Shown piece after piece: positions 38,251-50,602 of a DNA stretch of 64,000 nucleotides. Under the pieces are notes generated by a model. That model made no database searches. It saw only the letters and a list, made by a program, of their open reading frames with translations, and was not told the origin of the DNA. This stretch comes from Okeania sp. SIO1I7. Lineage in GTDB: Bacteria; Cyanobacteriota; Cyanobacteriia; Cyanobacteriales; Microcoleaceae. The position numbers and the translations under genes are program-made. The stretch covers positions 51,535-115,534 of the forward strand of contig JAAHGF010000017.1 of assembly GCA_010672585.1 (NCBI GenBank), in the 5' to 3' direction. Every line of letters begins with the position of its first letter. Within the stretch, counting starts at the first letter, position 1.

Positions 38251-40806
38251 ATGATAAATAATAAATCCTGTGCTACAGGTGATTCTGTACCGGAAAAACC
38301 ATCCCTAAAAGCTGGCTTACTTGCTCTTAAACAACAAAATTATCCACAGGCGATCGCTCATCTAGAAATAATTTCTCAACAAGAGCCCCTGAAGCAAAAG
38401 TTAAAAGCAAAGATGGGTTTAATAGTAGCTTATGAACGAACTAAGCAAATAGATAAAGCCATTACCCTGTGCCGCAATTTAACAAAAATATCTAATGATG
38501 AAATTCAAACTTTTGCTCATCGTCATCTCAAAGAATTATTAAAGCAATATCCACCAAAAAATCCTAAAAAATTAACTATTCCTGCTCCTAAACCTCCACC
38601 ATTACCTCCCCCAAAACAACAAAAAATTAAAACAGGGTTTGTTCCATTTAATTCCACTTCAGAACAAAATGCCTCGGCAAAAAATAATCAAAAACAATCT
38701 CAAAAAAAAATTAATTTATCGAACATCAATAACTCGGTAAAAAATTCTAGTCAACCCTCAGATTTTGTAGAACATCCTCAGTCAAATCAAAATGATATAG
38801 ATACAGAAAAAAATCAAACACAACCTTTATCAACTGAAATTAATAACTCCAATTCAAAACCCTCAAATCAACCCCATAAAAAATCAACAGATATTGCTAC
38901 AGATACAGGCGATCGCTCACCAAAAATAATATGGCGTGAAGCTGAAAGAGCAAAAGGAGGTCGTCAACTTAAATCTCCTAACTTAACTCTTTTTTGGCTA
39001 GAAAAAATAGTTGTGAGTGCTAGTCTATATTGGCTAAGTCTGACTATATTAAAATTGAGTTTAGACCTTACTAATGATTTCCTAGTTTGGCTGCCTTATT
39101 TCCAACCGATTCAAATTTTTTACCGAGACCCAACTCGAAATTTTATAATTTTTCTGACAGTATTATTTATCTTCTCTCCCTGGTTAATTGATGGATTATT
39201 AATTCTTGGTTATGGTCTCCAAAACTTACCAACAACAACTCTAATTAATTACAGTAAAGAAGCCAATAAACTACTCCGTAGCTTTTGCCAAAAACGAAAA
39301 ATACGAGGAATTAAACTGAATATTTTGCCAATAGATGTTCCCATAGCATTCAGTTATGGATGCTTACCTCGTTTTTTCAAATTTAGAATAGTTGTTAGTC
39401 AGGGATTGTTAGATAAATTAGCAGAAGATGAAATTGCCACTATTTATGCCAGGGAAATTAGTCATGTTAAAAATGGAGATTTTTTGTTAATGTCTATAGC
39501 TACTTTGATACTTCAAATTCCCTACACAATTTATTGGCAATTAACCTTTTGTGCTGATTGGTTATTAGATTTTGTAGACCACAGATTACCCGATTTTTTA
39601 CCAGAATTAATCAAATCTTGTTTACCTATTTTAGTATCCGGTTTTAGAGCATTCACTGCAATAATTTCCACCCTTAGTTATGGCTTATATCGGTTGCTAA
39701 AATTGCCTATTTTATGGTTATCTCGTCGAAGAGTCTATTATAGCGATCGCCTAGCTTGTAACTTAACAGGAAATCCTAATGGTCTGACACGAGCTATTCT
39801 TAAAATCACAATTGGAATGGCTAATGATATACAAAATCAAGGCAAAATTAGAAATTTATTAGAAAGTTTTGAACTATTAATGCCAGTCGGAATAAATCAA
39901 ACTATTACTATTGGTAGTATTTGTTCAGATAGTAATTTTGCATCAATTTTTAACAGGGATATTACTAACCCATATCGTAATTGGTTGGCAATTAATGATA
40001 CTCATCCTTTGCTTGGCAATCGGTTGAAAATGTTAGAATTATATGCTAAATTTTGGAAGCTAGAGACTGAGATAAATTTAGAAAATATCAATGCTAATAC
40101 AATTGAAAAAAATCAGTTAAGTAGGAATCAACAAGGGAAGTATTTAACTCCACCAAGTTTTGATTTACAAAAACTTTTACTTCAGGGAGCGCCTTTTTTC
40201 GGAATGTTAATAGGTCTACTTTTTGCTAGCTTACTTTGGTTAATAGGTGGAATTTCATCTGCTGTTGGTCTTTGGAGACTGGATTGGTTATTGGGAGATA
40301 TTTCGATTTTAGTTGGCTCTTTAGCTATAGGTTTTAGTATTGGTATTTTGATTAGAATTAATCACTTTTTTCCCGATATTAAACCAGCTAAAATTTGGCA
40401 ACATCCTAATTTGCTAAAATTGCTAACCGACCCAGAAGCTTTGCCATTAGATAGTCAGCCAATTCAGTTAAAAGGCCAACTGCTCGGCAAGAGTGGGATA
40501 AGTAATTTGTTGGGACAAGATTTGATTCTACAAACAACAGAAGGACTGATAAAGTTACATTATTCTTCTCAATTAGGTCCTATTGGTAACTTGTGGCCTG
40601 GACTAACTAATCCTGGCAGTCTTGTTGGTAAGTCTATAACTGTTACTGGTTGGTTGAGGAGAGGGGCTATTCCTTGGATAGATATCGATAACTTAAAAAC
40701 TGATAATGGTCAAACTATTAATAATGGCCATCCAGTCTGGTCAACGGTCGTAGCTTGTATTTTTTCTATATGGGGAGTTTATATGATATATGTAGGCAGG
40801 TTTTAA
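38251..40806 (+). CDS. M48-like membrane protein with degenerate zinc site
   Basis: An 851-residue protein. Residues about 15-100 are TPR-like helices; 105-235 is a Pro/Asn/Ser-rich linker; about 250-320 holds two transmembrane helices; 330-620 is the M48 peptidase-like domain with two further helices (about 410-430 and 455-480) and a DTHPLLGNRL motif (583-592). The HExxH site is altered to RExxH (R401-E402-I-S-H405) and the Glu ligand of the usual REYxAD motif is V495. The Arg codon is AGG, more than one change from His. Two more helices (about 645-715) precede an OB-like C-terminal domain. Peptidase activity is therefore doubtful; the fold may serve as a scaffold. Monocistronic. Confidence 0.8.
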   Translation: MINNKSCATGDSVPEKPSLKAGLLALKQQNYPQAIAHLEIISQQEPLKQKLKAKMGLIVAYERTKQIDKAITLCRNLTKISNDEIQTFAHRHLKELLKQYPPKNPKKLTIPAPKPPPLPPPKQQKIKTGFVPFNSTSEQNASAKNNQKQSQKKINLSNINNSVKNSSQPSDFVEHPQSNQNDIDTEKNQTQPLSTEINNSNSKPSNQPHKKSTDIATDTGDRSPKIIWREAERAKGGRQLKSPNLTLFWLEKIVVSASLYWLSLTILKLSLDLTNDFLVWLPYFQPIQIFYRDPTRNFIIFLTVLFIFSPWLIDGLLILGYGLQNLPTTTLINYSKEANKLLRSFCQKRKIRGIKLNILPIDVPIAFSYGCLPRFFKFRIVVSQGLLDKLAEDEIATIYAREISHVKNGDFLLMSIATLILQIPYTIYWQLTFCADWLLDFVDHRLPDFLPELIKSCLPILVSGFRAFTAIISTLSYGLYRLLKLPILWLSRRRVYYSDRLACNLTGNPNGLTRAILKITIGMANDIQNQGKIRNLLESFELLMPVGINQTITIGSICSDSNFASIFNRDITNPYRNWLAINDTHPLLGNRLKMLELYAKFWKLETEINLENINANTIEKNQLSRNQQGKYLTPPSFDLQKLLLQGAPFFGMLIGLLFASLLWLIGGISSAVGLWRLDWLLGDISILVGSLAIGFSIGILIRINHFFPDIKPAKIWQHPNLLKLLTDPEALPLDSQPIQLKGQLLGKSGISNLLGQDLILQTTEGLIKLHYSSQLGPIGNLWPGLTNPGSLVGKSITVTGWLRRGAIPWIDIDNLKTDNGQTINNGHPVWSTVVACIFSIWGVYMIYVGRF

Positions 40807-42133
40807 TTATCAGATTATGTAAAGAAAGCTTGCACTATTAAACAAACAGTGTTAAATTTGTGTATGAATTAAGTTTGCTTAATTAAAGTAACTTCATAAT
40901 TTTGCAGAACTTCAGGATGTAGGTTTATATTAACTTGTAGAGATATTACATCTTTTTAAAGATATAAACTTATGCTATTTAATATTAAGTATAGTTTTGT
41001 TAATTAGTAATAAAGCTCAAAAACTCATTGTCGGCTAAACTTCTTGTATGGTAAGTGTCAATCTCCCAACACAGTAATTAATGCCAGCTAAATCTTTCGG
41101 CTGTTTTTTTTAAATTAAGAAACTTCGCGGTCTTAGAATTGGAGATTGTTTAATAGTTTATCTGTTTGATTTTTCTTGACTTTGCATATTTGCGGTATTA
41201 TGTGCGATTGTGCGATTATTCTAATTTAATCTGTCTTTTCCTAAGCTTGAGTTCTATCCTCATCATTCCATGAAAATGTAACGTCATTTCTTCTCTAGCT
41301 TTTTAGCGTTAGCGCTAGTGCATCTCATTTTGAACAGACAACTCCTATATTAAAAATATCTCAAGTATGTTTTTCTTGATTGCCATGATCGATAAATATT
41401 GATGTATCTTTTAGTGTAAGATTTTGGATTTATGTATATCAATCCTATTTTAATCTTAATGAAACACTCACAAAATACAAGCTATCCTTGATAATAATAT
41501 AGAGCTTTTCTTTTAGGATAGGGCTTTAAACCAAATTTTTTGGAAAAAAAATATTAGTAGCCAAATTTTGCAAAAATATGTAGATTATTGACTTATGGTT
41601 ATGATAAGTTTATACTGGTAAGACACAATATTGTCTGTTAAAAAATCAAATATCTGATATGAACATTTCCGGTTTGCTAAGAAAATAACGCAAATATTAT
41701 AGTTAATAGTTAGTCTTTAACAGTAGGGAGTATACTAAAAATAAATATACTATGTAGTAATTGGTTTGCTTGAATTTAGCAGGCTTTAAAGTTATATTGA
41801 TAAATTAGGGTTATAAGCGTTTAGCAAATCAATATCAATAAAGAAGTAATTTAGCAAGACCTATAGCCTTGTTTGCTGAGTGGTGACTAATAAAGTTTAA
41901 AAACAACCTGATAAAATCAGATTATCTGCTAAAGTTAACCAAATTGGAAAATGGGATATCATTTCACTTTTTATTAAGGTAAATAGTAATATTTGTTTCA
42001 GGTTTTTTGCACTTCAGAGTCAAGAGCAGTTTTTTTTGAGCGCCCTCTTCTTTTGTTTGTGTTCAGTCAATCTCAGTTAACAAAGTTTTTGTTTTATTGT
42101 AATTAAGCAAGTCAAAGTCTGGAGGAAATTAGT
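40807..42133. other. 1.3-kb gene-free leader of rbp
   Basis: No gene, tRNA or repeat family member. A weak hairpin CAGC/GCTG followed by eight T occurs near 41091-41110. A+T content is very high. The 3' part is likely to be the 5' untranslated leader of the RNA-binding protein gene. Confidence 0.55.
42121..42125 (+). promoter_or_regulatory. Strong Shine-Dalgarno sequence of rbp
   Basis: GGAGG at 42121-42125 ends 8 bases before the ATG at 42134. Most genes of this window have no such sequence, so it is both start-defining and a sign of high translation. Confidence 0.8.
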
Positions 42134-42607
42134 ATGTCAATTCGTTTGTATATAGGTAATCTACCTAAAGAAGTAATGGAACGTCAAGAACTGCAAGAAG
42201 TTTTTGCCCAAGAAGGTGATAGTGTTACCGCTAAATTGATCACAGACCGTAAAACTGGTAAATGTCGTGGTTTTGGCTTTGTAACAGTCAAAAATGATGA
42301 ACAAGCTGACCAAATTATTGAAAAGTACAATGGTTATCAGTTTAAAGAAAGTCCGTTAAAAATTGAAAAAGCTTTGCCCCGCTCTAAGAATAAGAGCGAG
42401 TCAGAAAAGACTGAGGATGAGTCAAAACCAGCTAACAAAAGCAGTGGCAAGATTAAAAAGTCTCGTCGTGAAAAGGATAAAGGAGGATCTAAGACTACCA
42501 GTAGTACTCCTAATTCTAGCGGAAATGATGCAGTTCAGCCAGACCCTCGTTGGGCAGATGCCTTAGCAGAGTTGAAGCAGCGTTTAGCAGCTACTACTAA
42601 TTCTTAA
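42134..42607 (+). CDS. RRM RNA-binding protein (cyanobacterial Rbp family)
   Basis: A 157-residue single-RRM protein. RNP2 is LYIGNL at 5-10 and RNP1 is KCRGFGFV at 43-50, with the aromatic residues for RNA stacking present. A long Lys/Ser/Asn-rich tail (about 84-140) replaces the usual glycine-rich tail of the cold-inducible Rbp proteins. The C-terminus ends in QPDPRWADALAELKQRL. Family members bind mRNA and respond to cold or light. A strong Shine-Dalgarno sets the start. A mobile-element remnant and then a terminator follow. Confidence 0.92.
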   Translation: MSIRLYIGNLPKEVMERQELQEVFAQEGDSVTAKLITDRKTGKCRGFGFVTVKNDEQADQIIEKYNGYQFKESPLKIEKALPRSKNKSESEKTEDESKPANKSSGKIKKSRREKDKGGSKTTSSTPNSSGNDAVQPDPRWADALAELKQRLAATTNS

Positions 42608-42890
42608 GAAAACAAACGGTGTTGCTGAAGCGCGTGTATGATATTCATCTTAATTACTTAGGAGTCAACCCACCCGCGGGGCCCTCCCAACCTCCCCCTC
42701 CCCTCCTGGGAGGGGTTAGGGGTGGGTTGGGAGGACCGGGTCAAGGGAAGAAAATTGAAGGAGGAATAGAAGGAGAAAGTTTTTTGTTTGCTTGTGCACA
42801 ACGCATCCTATATCCTGGGTCGAAGCTGCCCTAAACTTATGAAGGGCGCAAACGTTAACTCGGAGCGCGGAACGGAGTTCTATCCCGCTC

Positions 42891-43152
42891 TTATCTCAAC
42901 GTTGGTTGAAGACCCGCGCTCTCCCGAAGGGGAGCGTCGCATGGGAAAACCAATCAATTTTGCGGTTTCGTTAATAGTGTGTTAGACTTAGAAATATGGC
43001 TGCTGGGCTAGCAGTTTCAGTCTGTGGAGCGACCGTAAGACCGAAAAGAGGCTCGACCTTGGAGGCTGGTGCATTGAAGCAGAAAGACCTAAGAGCGCGA
43101 TGGTTAGGAATCCCGCGCTGTCACGCAAGTGCAGCGTCGGGAGGATGTCAAT
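42891..43152 (+). mobile_element. TnpB-less element remnant with omega-RNA-like right end
   Basis: Begins TTATCTCAACGTTGG and ends GGGAGGATGTCAAT. The final segment folds as a long stem, CCCGCGCTG with CAGCGTCGGG around a CAC-GCAA-GTG tip (43112-43141), and the closing GGATGTCAA matches the right end of cyanobacterial TnpB (IS200/IS605/IS607) elements, where it forms the scaffold of the guide RNA. No tnpB lies between. A related inverted copy is at 52362-52684. The RNA reading is inference from family knowledge. Confidence 0.55.
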
Positions 43153-43283
43153 CCAACATGATATCATACCTAAAATCACCAACGCCAAACAAACAATTAA
43201 GAGACTGTTTGTAAACAAAAGATTAAGTAGAGTGTGTGACAGCACGCCTACCATAAAATCTTAAGTTTATACAGTAACTTTGA

Positions 43284-43320
43284 AGCCTTTGATTTATTTA
43301 TTAAATCAAAGGCTCCTTTT
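43284..43320 (+). terminator. Strong intrinsic terminator
   Basis: A 13-bp perfect stem AGCCTTTGATTTA/TAAATCAAAGGCT with a 5-base loop followed by CCTTTT. It lies 676 bp after rbp and faces the crtB end from the opposite strand. It was probably the rbp terminator before the element remnant was inserted. Confidence 0.8.
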
Positions 43321-43658
43321 ATAGTTTAATTTTTGACTAAGATAAGAAAGATTTCAGTTGATTAGTCATACAATTTATCGCGCATTCTTGCTACATCTGC
43401 TTGAGAGTAGAGAGTAAGGAGTAGGGAGTAGGGAGTAGGGTTAAAAGACATAAGATATTTTAGTTTAATGCCGATAATCGCATGCAAACATTACTGAAGC
43501 ATTATTATTACTTAATAACTGAAGTCGCATCGGAAGTATAGCATTATTTTATCGTGTCTGGATAATTAGTGATAAAAAAACTTTCTCCTTTTCCTCCTCT
43601 TCTTCTTTCTTCCCTCCTGACTCGGTCCTCCTGACTCGGTCCTCCTCAAAATAAAAAC

Positions 43659-46038
<2,380 letters not shown>

Positions 46039-46577
46039 TTACTTGGTAAAAACCTCTTTAAATTAAATTTACTTATTTTTTATTATTATTACTTTACAAG
46101 TTGTTACAAATTTCAGCAACATCTCATTTGTTATTTTTAATTCCATTTGTCTCAATTTTTGCTACATATACTTTTGACAAAAAGTATACAAGTGTGGTAA
46201 TGTTACAGCAAAATAAGTAATATAATCTAAGTATCTTAATAAAAATTAAAAATATATACTTAAATTTGCTTTTGAATATCAATAACAGATTAAGATTAGC
46301 AGACTAAGGGTCAGAGGCGATCGCTAAAAAAAAATTAAATTTATTAATCTAAAAAAAAGGCCAAGTTAAGAAATAAGGAGGTAGAGAGCATAATACAAAC
46401 CCTATAAGTTCAATAAAATGTGAGGGTTTTAGCAAGGAAGTCTCAATCGTAGTTGTACCTCTAACAAAAATTAACCTTAGTCCATTTTTAAGTTTATAGG
46501 CAGACAGTAAGGTTGACTAACTATTCTTGATTTGCTAACATTTGTTCACATAAGCTCCTATATGTTCATATAGCATT
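46039..46577. other. Intergenic, promoter of crtP and left flank of the IS607 element
   Basis: About 540 bp. Contains a HIP1 site near 46318. The left end of the IS607-type element must lie near its right end; short repeats CTCCTATATGTTCATATAGC at 46552-46571 precede the recombinase start, but I cannot define the exact boundary. Confidence 0.5.
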
Positions 46578-47153
46578 ATGGGTTATGTTCCACTGAGGAA
46601 AGCCGTAGAAATACTTGGCTTGCATCCTAATACATTACGTAAGTATGCAGATGAAGGCAAAATCGAAATCATCAAAAATGAGGCAGGGCAAAGACTGTAC
46701 AATGCCCAATCCTACATCAGGGGTGCAACTAGAGCTTCCTTTATTTGCTATTGCCGAGTCTCATCCTCAAAACAAAAAGACGACCTCAATAGACAAGTTG
46801 AGTTCATGCAAAACCAGTACCCAGAAGCTGAAGTTATCAAAGACATCGGCAGTGGACTCAACTTCAAACGAAAAGGTCTTAGAGCCATACTGGACAGACT
46901 CTTGCGAGGGGATCAGCTCACAATTGTTGTTACCTGTAGGGACAGACTTACCAGATTTGGATTCGAGCTTATACAGTATTTGGTCGAACAAAACGGTGGA
47001 AAAATCCTGGTTCTCGACAAAACTGTATTCTGTCCAGAATCAGAAATGGTCGCCGATGTTCTCTCTATCATCCACATTTTTTCCTGTAGAGTCCACGGAC
47101 TCAGAAAGTACAAACAAAAAATCAAAGAAGATTCGGATTTACCCCAGCCGTGA
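46578..47153 (+). CDS. tnpA: IS607-family serine recombinase (TnpA)
   Basis: Catalyses excision and insertion of the element. A 191-residue protein with an N-terminal MerR-type helix-turn-helix (LRKAVEILGLHPNTLRKYAD, residues 6-25) and a serine-recombinase catalytic domain (about 54-180). The nucleophile region is YCRVSSSKQKDDLNRQ with S62 likely catalytic, and CRDRLTRFGFE carries the conserved arginines. HTH before the catalytic domain is the hallmark of IS607 and opposite to other serine recombinases. It appears intact, though its partner tnpB is dead. The tnpB start lies inside its 3' end. Confidence 0.93.
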   Translation: MGYVPLRKAVEILGLHPNTLRKYADEGKIEIIKNEAGQRLYNAQSYIRGATRASFICYCRVSSSKQKDDLNRQVEFMQNQYPEAEVIKDIGSGLNFKRKGLRAILDRLLRGDQLTIVVTCRDRLTRFGFELIQYLVEQNGGKILVLDKTVFCPESEMVADVLSIIHIFSCRVHGLRKYKQKIKEDSDLPQP

Positions 47154-48153
47154 ACAAAGACAATTACTCAGGCAATGGATAGGTGTGGCTAGGTTTACCT
47201 ATAACCGCACTGTTGAATATCTAATGCAACCTGATACCAAAGCTAATTGGAAAGCAATCAAAGGTGGTATCCTGAATAATTTACCTGAGTGGGCAAAGCT
47301 TGTCCCTTACCAGATAAAATCTATTGCTGTTCGTGATGCTTGTATAGCAGTGAGAGAAGCGAAAGTTAAGTATTCTAAGACAGGGCAACGACAACAGGTC
47401 AAATTCAAATCTCGTAAAAACCCGATTCAGTCTTGCTACATACCTAAGTCGGCAGTCTCATCTAAAGGTATTTATCATACTAAACTAGGCCAAATTAGAT
47501 TTTCTGAGCCATTACCAGAATCTTTCGGGGATTGCAGAATAGTTGTACAGCAGGGTCAATATTATCTTTGTTTGCCAGTGGATTTACCAAAGTACAATCT
47601 GGAGAATCAAGGTCGAGTTGTGGCATTGGACCCTGGTGTGAGAAATTTTCTGACATTATTTTCTGAGAATAGTTTTGGTTGGATAGGTTCCGGTGATATT
47701 GGTAAAGTTCAAAGACTTTGCTACTACTTAGATGATTTAATCTCTAGATTGAGTCAAGCTAAATCTAAAACCAAGCAACGAATGAAAAAAGCAGCTAATC
47801 GAATGAGGTTAAAAATTAGAAATCTTATTTCGGAGGTGCACCATAAAACAGCTTTGTTTCTAGTCCAAAACTTTGATGTAATTTTACTTCCAACTTTTGA
47901 AGTTTCTCAGATGATAATCAAATCAAGTAGAAAACTCAGAAGTAAGTCAGTTAGACAAATGCTGAATTGGGCACATTACAGATTTGAGCTTTTCTTGAAA
48001 CATAAAGCTGCTGAGTATAACAAAGCTGTTTTAGATGTTTCAGAAGCTTATACTAGCAAAACCGTTAGCTGGACTGGTGAAATTCTGAATAATTTAGGTG
48101 GTAAAAAAGTTGTTATTGGTAATGATGGTTTTCGCCTCGATCGTGACCTTTAG
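47056..48153 (+). pseudogene. tnpB: TnpB (IS607-associated RNA-guided nuclease), inactivated
   Basis: The frame is open from 46615, but the ATG at 47056 within tnpA is the likely start, giving 365 residues. RuvC-like acidic residues are still present: D192 (VVALDPG), E282 (PTFEV) and D362 (LDRD). All four zinc-ribbon cysteines are lost (V337, T340, I354, D357 at the expected positions). The conserved DRDxNGARGI motif is cut: the reading continues D-L-stop, then V-P-R-G-I-L in the same frame, so Asn has become a TAG stop. The protein is therefore truncated and without its zinc ribbon; it is very unlikely to cut DNA. Confidence 0.9.
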
Positions 48154-48181
48154 GTCCCGCGTGGAATTTTGATCATGCATC

Positions 48182-48204
48182 GTGGTAGAAAATTTTTCTA
48201 CCAC
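48182..48204. repeat. Perfect 23-bp palindrome after tnpB
   Basis: GTGGTAGAAAA and TTTTCTACCAC flank a single T. With so small a loop it would form a cruciform or a weak RNA hairpin rather than a normal terminator. It may be part of the right end of the IS607-type element. Confidence 0.7.
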
Positions 48205-48346
48205 ATTGGGAGATACCCCCTCAGCAGGTTAATCTTGTTGTGCATTGTTAACAAATTTAGCAAAATAGTATCGGCTATCCTCAAAGCTTGAGAAGTTTGA
48301 AAAGATAGAATAATCAATAAAAGGACAGAATAGAGAAAACTAAGCC

Positions 48347-50362
48347 ATGGGCAAAGTAGTCGGTATAGACCTGGGTACAACAAACTCCGTAGTCTCCGTC
48401 ATGGAAGGCGGAAAACCGATAGTGATAGCTAATTCAGAAGGAATGCGGACAACTCCATCTGTAGTTGGCTTCACTAAGGAAGGAGAACGAATAGTCGGAC
48501 AAATGGCCAGAAGACAAACTGTTCTGAACCCTCAGAACACTTTCTACGGGGTTAAACGATACATTGGACGTAAATACTCTGAACTATCTCCAGAGTCAAA
48601 GCGGGTTCCCTATACAATTCGTCGAGATGAATATGGCAATGTCAAAATTAAATGTCCTCGGATGAAACGAGATTTTGCTCCGGAAGAAGTCTCAGCAATG
48701 ATATTGCGGAAGTTGGCAGATGAAGCAAGTCGCTATCTGGGAGAAGAAGTGACAGGAGCAGTAATTACCGTACCAGCCTATTTTAATGATTCCCAAAGAC
48801 AGGCCACTCGTGATGCAGGGACAATTGCAGGTTTAGAAGTTAAAAGAATTCTGAATGAACCAACGGCTGCATCTTTGGCTTATGGGTTAGAGAATACAGA
48901 GAATCAGGTGATTTTGGTCTTCGACTTGGGTGGAGGTACATTTGATGTATCAATATTAGAGGTGGGAGATGGAGTATTTGAAGTTAAGTCCACGAGTGGA
49001 GATACCCAATTAGGGGGTAATGACTTTGACCAACGAATAGTAAATTGGTTGGCAGAACAATTTCTAGAGACAGAAGGAATAGATTTAAGAACAAGCGATC
49101 GCCAGGCGTTACAACGGCTGATGGAGGCTGCGGAGAAAGCTAAGATAGAATTATCTGGGGTCGGAGTGACTGAGATTAACCTACCCTTTATTACGGCCAC
49201 ACAAGAGGGTCCTAAACATTTAGAAACTAGACTGACTAGGTCTCAATTTGAAGGACTTTGTGGGGATTTAATTCCCAGAATTGGACGCCCTGTCAAAATG
49301 GCATTAAAAGATGCGGGTATTAGTCCTTCTATGATTGATGAAGTAGTATTGGTGGGTGGTTCAACTCGGATTCCTTTTGTCCAAGATTTAGTTTACTCTC
49401 TTATAGATAGGGAACCAAATCAAGGGGTTAATCCTGATGAAGTTGTGGCTGTGGGAGCTGCTATTCAGGCCGGAATTTTAGCTGGTGATGTACGAGATGT
49501 TCTACTGTTGGATGTCTCCCCATTATCTTTTGGCTTGGAAACTATTGGTGGGGTGATGAAAAAACTTATTCCCCGGAATACTACTATCCCAGTACGACGT
49601 TCTGATATTTTTTCTACTTCAGAAAATAACCAGACTGTTGTTGAGATTCATGTTATTCAGGGAGAACGAGAAATTGCGGCGGAGAATAAGTCTCTGGGAA
49701 AATTTAAGCTTACGGGTATTCCTCCTGCACCACGGGGTGTGCCACAGGTACAAGTAGCTTTTGATATTGATGCTAATGGTATTTTGCAGGTGACTGCAAT
49801 GGACAAAACTACAGGTCGGGCTCAAAGTATTACGATTCAAGGGGCATCGACTTTGACTCAGCAAGAAATTAATCAGATGATTCGGGATGCTGAAAAATTT
49901 GCTGAGACAGACCGACTTAGAAGGGAGCAAGTAGAAAAGCGCAATCGTGCGGAGGCTTTGGCCTTTCAAGCTGAACGACAACTCCGAGAAGTGGCCTTAG
50001 ATTATGGTATGCAATTTGCTGCTAGGAGTCGTCAACGGATTGAGATGTTGATTAGAGAACTAAGGGATAGCCTGGAGAGGGATGATGAGCGGGGTATTGA
50101 TCAGGTAGGAGTTGATTTACAAGATGCTCTGTATGACCTGAATCGTGAAGTGTCAATTTATACCTCTGATTCAGAGGATGATGATTTCTTTGGATCTGTG
50201 CGTCGGAGTATCTCTGGAGAGGACCGCAAGCGCAAGGAACGCTATGATTATGATAATAGGATAGATCGTCGGCCTCCTGATCGAGTCAGTTATAACAGAC
50301 CGACTAGACCAAATCGTTATTATCAGAGTGATGATTGGAATGATGATGATGATTGGCTATAA
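48347..50362 (+). CDS. dnaK1: Hsp70 chaperone, DnaK1 type
   Basis: ATP-dependent folding chaperone, 671 residues. Nucleotide-binding domain 1-380 has GIDLGTTNS (5-13), [12 protein letters not shown] and [10 protein letters not shown]; the substrate-binding domain (about 390-500) has [14 protein letters not shown]. The [21 protein letters not shown] insert and the NRP/DDDD-rich tail ([18 protein letters not shown], ending NDDDDWL) resemble cyanobacterial DnaK1 rather than the essential DnaK2. A DnaJ-like gene follows after 240 bp on the same strand, so the pair likely cooperates. The dead IS607 element ends within about 190 bp of its start, which may affect its promoter. Confidence 0.95.
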   Translation: MGKVVGIDLGTTNSVVSVMEGGKPIVIANSEGMRTTPSVVGFTKEGERIVGQMARRQTVLNPQNTFYGVKRYIGRKYSELSPESKRVPYTIRRDEYGNVKIKCPRMKRDFAPEEVSAMILRKLADEASRYLGEEVTGAVITVPAYFNDSQRQATRDAGTIAGLEVKRILNEPTAASLAYGLENTENQVILVFDLGGGTFDVSILEVGDGVFEVKSTSGDTQLGGNDFDQRIVNWLAEQFLETEGIDLRTSDRQALQRLMEAAEKAKIELSGVGVTEINLPFITATQEGPKHLETRLTRSQFEGLCGDLIPRIGRPVKMALKDAGISPSMIDEVVLVGGSTRIPFVQDLVYSLIDREPNQGVNPDEVVAVGAAIQAGILAGDVRDVLLLDVSPLSFGLETIGGVMKKLIPRNTTIPVRRSDIFSTSENNQTVVEIHVIQGEREIAAENKSLGKFKLTGIPPAPRGVPQVQVAFDIDANGILQVTAMDKTTGRAQSITIQGASTLTQQEINQMIRDAEKFAETDRLRREQVEKRNRAEALAFQAERQLREVALDYGMQFAARSRQRIEMLIRELRDSLERDDERGIDQVGVDLQDALYDLNREVSIYTSDSEDDDFFGSVRRSISGEDRKRKERYDYDNRIDRRPPDRVSYNRPTRPNRYYQSDDWNDDDDWL

Positions 50363-50602
50363 CTATTTTAGATTTTAAGGGAGATAGTTTGGTACTTAGT
50401 TACAAGATATAGCTAAAATCACTTTTGATTTTATTGCTGTGAATGAGTGATGAAGATTGGAGAATGTCCTGAGTAAATTGGTGACTTTCTATGATTTTTC
50501 TCTAAAAGTGAGAAAGTTAAGAATTCTCAAATATCCTACCATTTTGCCTCAAAGATTTATAGAAAATATTTATAGTTAAAACTTATAAGTTTAAGTTAGC
50601 AG
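50363..50602. other. Short intergenic region
   Basis: The 240-bp space between dnaK1 and dnaJ has no strong terminator, so read-through is possible. Confidence 0.4.

Larger units (their letters stand above)
42608..43658. other. Gap with a mobile-element remnant and a terminator
   Basis: Begins with a CCCCTCCCCTCCTGGGAGGGG hairpin-like patch trimmed here to its core near 42690-42720, then the TnpB right-end remnant (42891-43152), then the terminator at 43284-43320. A small tandem repeat of GACTCGGTCCTCCT lies at 43620-43648. The region is richer in G+C than its neighbours. Confidence 0.65.

Noticed and set aside
41091-41110. Terminator-like hairpin with T run in the rbp leader
   Set aside because: The stem is only 4 bp; too weak to call without transcript data.
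42619-43254. Several overlapping frames of 65-88 codons on both strands
   Set aside because: They lie in the TnpB right-end remnant and its G+C-rich flank and have no recognisable product; structured RNA-like DNA explains the open frames.
46615-47055. N-terminal extension of the tnpB frame
   Set aside because: It overlaps the recombinase in another frame and has no TnpB resemblance until about 47100; the ATG at 47056 is the better start.
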